A stretch of 8,921 bases of DNA, from NCBI GenBank assembly GCA_002713385.1, contig PAWC01000024.1, positions 1-8,921 of the forward strand. The letters are read 5' to 3'. How positions within the stretch are numbered: the first letter of the stretch is position 1; every line of letters begins with the position of its first letter. The notes below the pieces were generated by a model. The model was given only the letters and a program-made list of their open reading frames with translations, had not been told where the DNA came from and ran no database searches. Of the stretch, positions 6,330 through 8,921 are shown one piece after another. Source of the DNA: Fidelibacterota bacterium (GTDB taxonomy: Bacteria > Fidelibacterota > Marinisomatia > Marinisomatales > TCS55). The position numbers and the translations under genes were made by a program.

Positions 6330-7234
6330 GTCTAACTATTGGTTTAGCCTTGGGTGGAGGGGGTGCCCGCGGTGCTGCACATGTTGGAGTTTTGCAAGTA
6401 CTCCATGAAAATGGGATCCGCTTTGATCATATAGCCGGTACCAGTGCCGGATCCGTTATTGGTGCAATGTATGCTGCTCGGCAAGATCCCCAATGGATAG
6501 AGCAGCGTTTTGAAGAATTCATAAGTTCTGACGATTTTCAGGCTTTGGGTACAAAAAGGATCCGTAAAGGTCTAAACTCAGATTCTGTAATGGGGCAAAT
6601 GGCTAAATTTGTTCGTAACAGGATTGTGTTGATCATGTCCCAGCAAAAATCGTTCCTTGTTAAACGGGAAAAGCTGGAAAAGACCATTGATTTTTTAGTG
6701 CCAGAAAAGAAATTTGAAGATCTATTAATTCCGCTTATTGTCACGTCTACAGATTTGACAAATGGTGAACAAGTTATTTATAATAGTGGAAATTTGATTG
6801 ATGCAATTGTTCAAAGTTGTTCTATCCCTGGTTATGTGCAGCCAACTGAACGTGGTGAACAGATTCTTGTTGATGGCGGTGTGATCGATCCCATTCCCGT
6901 TGAGCTTGTTAAAAAAAGTACAGATTATGTTGTGGCCGTAAACATCACCAAAGACAGTATGAAAGAATTTAAAGACAAGAATATTTTTGAATTCTTATCT
7001 AGGGCAGAACAGATTAAATCCAAATATCTGGCAAAGTCTAAAATGGAAAAAGCAGATTTTGTTATTCACCCCAGTGTGGGTAGTCTCCATTGGTCACGTT
7101 TTGATGAATTTGACACCCTCCTGACAAATGGCCGTGATGCGGCAAATGTATCTTTAAATGAGTTAAAAGCCGACCTTAAACGTAAAAATAGACTATTTTA
7201 CCGCTGGAAACAAAAATTGGGGTTAATGAGTTAA
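6326..7234 (+). CDS. Patatin-like phospholipase, RssA/NTE type (302 aa)
   Basis: This is a serine lipid hydrolase with the patatin Ser-Asp dyad. The oxyanion-hole sequence GGGGARG is at residues 10-16, the nucleophile motif GTSAGS has Ser40, and the catalytic Asp183 lies in DGG. LIVTSTDLTNGEQVIY and CSIPGYVQP between them are typical of the bacterial RssA/YchK family, for which about 300 residues is normal. There is no signal peptide or membrane segment, so it probably acts in the cytosol or at the inner face of the membrane. The likely substrates are phospholipids or lysophospholipids, but the exact one cannot be told. The last 30 residues are rich in Lys and Arg, which might favour membrane contact. 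ATG at 6326 overlaps the cyclophilin stop (ATGA). Its Shine-Dalgarno is weak, which again suggests coupled translation. Confidence 0.93.
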   Translation: MSLTIGLALGGGGARGAAHVGVLQVLHENGIRFDHIAGTSAGSVIGAMYAARQDPQWIEQRFEEFISSDDFQALGTKRIRKGLNSDSVMGQMAKFVRNRIVLIMSQQKSFLVKREKLEKTIDFLVPEKKFEDLLIPLIVTSTDLTNGEQVIYNSGNLIDAIVQSCSIPGYVQPTERGEQILVDGGVIDPIPVELVKKSTDYVVAVNITKDSMKEFKDKNIFEFLSRAEQIKSKYLAKSKMEKADFVIHPSVGSLHWSRFDEFDTLLTNGRDAANVSLNELKADLKRKNRLFYRWKQKLGLMS

Positions 7235-7257
7235 ATCACCTACTTTCCCCGCCGAAA

Positions 7258-8921
7258 ATGAATATTAAACACACATTTATTGCACTATTCACTCTCCTGA
7301 CGGTGGTTTGGGGACAAATGAACCCAGTTACCGTTTCAGCGTCTGTGGATTCTCCTGCACGAGCAGGAGAAGTGGTACATGTGAACATGACTGCCAAGAT
7401 GGAGCAGGAATGGCATATTTATGCACTGCACGATGCTGGTGAAGGGCCAATTGCTACCAAGATCACTATCATTGGTGATTATGTTTCCAGGCAGGGCAAG
7501 ATCGATGAACCGCAACCCATCGAAAAATTTGATGAAGGGTTTGATACGATTACACGCTACCATGAGGGTACGACACGCTATACGATCCCCGTTCAATTAG
7601 ATGGTAACATTGATCCCGGAAATATAAGTTTAACTGCTACTATACTATACCAGGTCTGCAATGCGTCTTTATGTTATCCGCCAAAAGAAGTGACTGTAGA
7701 TGTACCTGTTGTCATTGAAGCGGGTGATCCGCGGAAGGATCATATTCAGTTTGCGGCAGCTTCATTTACAGACGCCAGTGGAAATATTGATCTTAATGCT
7801 GCCATCAGCCAGGGATTTTGGACCTTTGTCATCCTGGCTATTACCATGGGATTTTTGGCGCTCTTAACGCCTTGTGTGTTCCCCATGATCCCCATCACCG
7901 TTTCTTATTTTATTCATCAGGGTGAACTTGAAAACCAGAACCCCTTTAAACAGGCGTCAGTCTATGGTTTTGGCATTATTGGAACATTCTCCCTTCTTGG
8001 AATGATCTTGGCAGTAACACTAGGGGCTTCCGGTGCAAATCAGTTGGCGGCAAATCCCTGGGTGAACTTATTCATCGGGGCTTTATTTACTTATTTCGCC
8101 TTGTCTTTGTTTGGAATGTATGAGATTCAGTTGCCATCCAGTTTGCGGCAATTGGTGCAAAGGCAGGAAGGCCGTGGTGGCTATGTGGGTACTTTATTTA
8201 TGGCTGTTACCTTTACGCTGACATCTTTTACCTGTACCGTTCAATTTGTGGGGCTTTTGCTGGTTGCCGCCAGTCAAGGTCAATGGTTCTGGCCCATGCT
8301 GGGTATGATCATCTTCAGCGCCGCTTTTGCACTGCCGTTTTTCTTTTTAGCACTTTTTCCGCAATATTTGGCGCGCATGCCCAAATCCGGCGGCTGGCTG
8401 AATTCAGTAAAGGTCGTAATGGGCTTCCTGGAATTAGCCGCAGCATTCAAATTTTTCAGCAATACGGACCTGGTCTGGAATTGGCAGATTTTCACTAATA
8501 CATCAGTGTTGGCGGTTTGGACCATTCTCATGTTTTTTACTGGTTTGTATTTAATGGGTAAAATTGTATTGCCCCATGATTCCAAACTGGAATCGTTGAG
8601 TGTACAAAGGATGATGTTGAGCATATTTTTTATGACCTTTGCTCTCTATTTAGGTTCAGGACTTTTTGGCCGGCCCATTCATGGTCTTATTTATGCCTAT
8701 CTGCCGCCGAAACTCACGGAAGAAGTAGGTAAAATTTCTGAAAACAACGGCGGCCAAGAATTTCTATGGTATACAGAGTTGGATGATGCTTTCGTGGAAG
8801 CCAATACCAATGGTAAAAATATCTTCGTGGATTTTACAGGATATACCTGCACGAACTGCCGCTGGATGGAATCAAATATATTTACGAAGGATGAAGTGAA
8901 AAAACGCTTTAAAGATTTTGT
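7258..8921 (+). CDS. dsbD: Thiol:disulfide interchange protein DsbD (3' end outside window)
   Basis: This inner-membrane protein passes electrons from cytosolic thioredoxin to periplasmic thiol proteins. The frame is open from ATG 7258 to the window end (554 codons). A signal peptide (MNIKHTFIALFTLLTVVWG) leads to the N-terminal periplasmic domain, with the redox pair C134-NASL-C139 before YPPKE. The membrane domain starts near residue 187 and carries the two buried cysteines: C206 in TPCVFPMIPI and C326 in SFTCTVQFVG, with about eight hydrophobic helices. The C-terminal thioredoxin domain begins near residue 500 and has C531-T-N-C534 in FVDFTGYTCTNCRWME; the remainder of this domain, probably 60-100 residues, is cut off. 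All six expected cysteines are present. It follows the patatin gene by 23 bp with no terminator seen, so it is probably in the operon; its Shine-Dalgarno is poor. Confidence 0.95.
   Translation, partial: MNIKHTFIALFTLLTVVWGQMNPVTVSASVDSPARAGEVVHVNMTAKMEQEWHIYALHDAGEGPIATKITIIGDYVSRQGKIDEPQPIEKFDEGFDTITRYHEGTTRYTIPVQLDGNIDPGNISLTATILYQVCNASLCYPPKEVTVDVPVVIEAGDPRKDHIQFAAASFTDASGNIDLNAAISQGFWTFVILAITMGFLALLTPCVFPMIPITVSYFIHQGELENQNPFKQASVYGFGIIGTFSLLGMILAVTLGASGANQLAANPWVNLFIGALFTYFALSLFGMYEIQLPSSLRQLVQRQEGRGGYVGTLFMAVTFTLTSFTCTVQFVGLLLVAASQGQWFWPMLGMIIFSAAFALPFFFLALFPQYLARMPKSGGWLNSVKVVMGFLELAAAFKFFSNTDLVWNWQIFTNTSVLAVWTILMFFTGLYLMGKIVLPHDSKLESLSVQRMMLSIFFMTFALYLGSGLFGRPIHGLIYAYLPPKLTEEVGKISENNGGQEFLWYTELDDAFVEANTNGKNIFVDFTGYTCTNCRWMESNIFTKDEVKKRFKDF

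Noticed and set aside
7235..7257. Terminator between the patatin gene and dsbD
   Set aside because: The 23-bp gap has no inverted repeat followed by a T-run, so read-through into dsbD is more likely.
8280..8624. Minus-strand open frame of 114 codons within dsbD
   Set aside because: It lies opposite the DsbD membrane domain, whose frame is continuous with all conserved cysteines.

Overview
The window looks like chromosomal DNA from an uncultured Bacteroidota-like (FCB group) bacterium, with candidate phylum Marinimicrobia (Neomarinimicrobiota) or a Calditrichota-type relative as the best guess. The evidence is two proteins with a C-terminal type IX secretion (T9SS) sorting domain of the QNYPNPFNP...TTIRYDLP kind, a PyrF of the DAKRGDIG subfamily, a short Thermus-type PyrE and a DsbD with a Bacteroidota-like thioredoxin motif. 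The phylum assignment is inference; no rRNA or other marker gene is present. Four of the seven visible starts appear to be GTG or TTG.

Left block (1-2899, + strand): the tail of one T9SS cargo gene runs directly, with a GTGA stop/start overlap, into a complete 898-residue secreted T9SS cargo protein. Their last ~63 codons are a 189-bp near-identical direct repeat (18-206 and 2711-2899).

Middle block (2892-4181, - strand): a methyltransferase with an N-terminal signal or anchor sequence is followed 6 bp later by a GNAT acetyltransferase. The GNAT gene ends inside the last codons of the convergent T9SS gene (8-bp overlap).

Divergent intergenic region (4182-4361): this holds an imperfect dyad, an extended -10-like promoter, a small hairpin over a strong Shine-Dalgarno, and a 16-codon leader ORF whose stop codon abuts the pyrF ribosome-binding site.

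Right block (4294-8921, + strand): leader ORF, pyrF, pyrE, a lipoprotein cyclophilin, a patatin-like phospholipase and a dsbD cut by the window end. From pyrF to the patatin gene every junction overlaps (8, 4 and 4 bp); dsbD follows after 23 bp. PyrE and PyrF carry out the last two steps of UMP synthesis. The cyclophilin and DsbD would serve envelope protein folding and thiol redox; the patatin protein suggests lipid turnover. I see no mobile element, CRISPR array, tRNA or rRNA. The most novel-looking element is the putative leader-peptide and hairpin arrangement ahead of pyrF.
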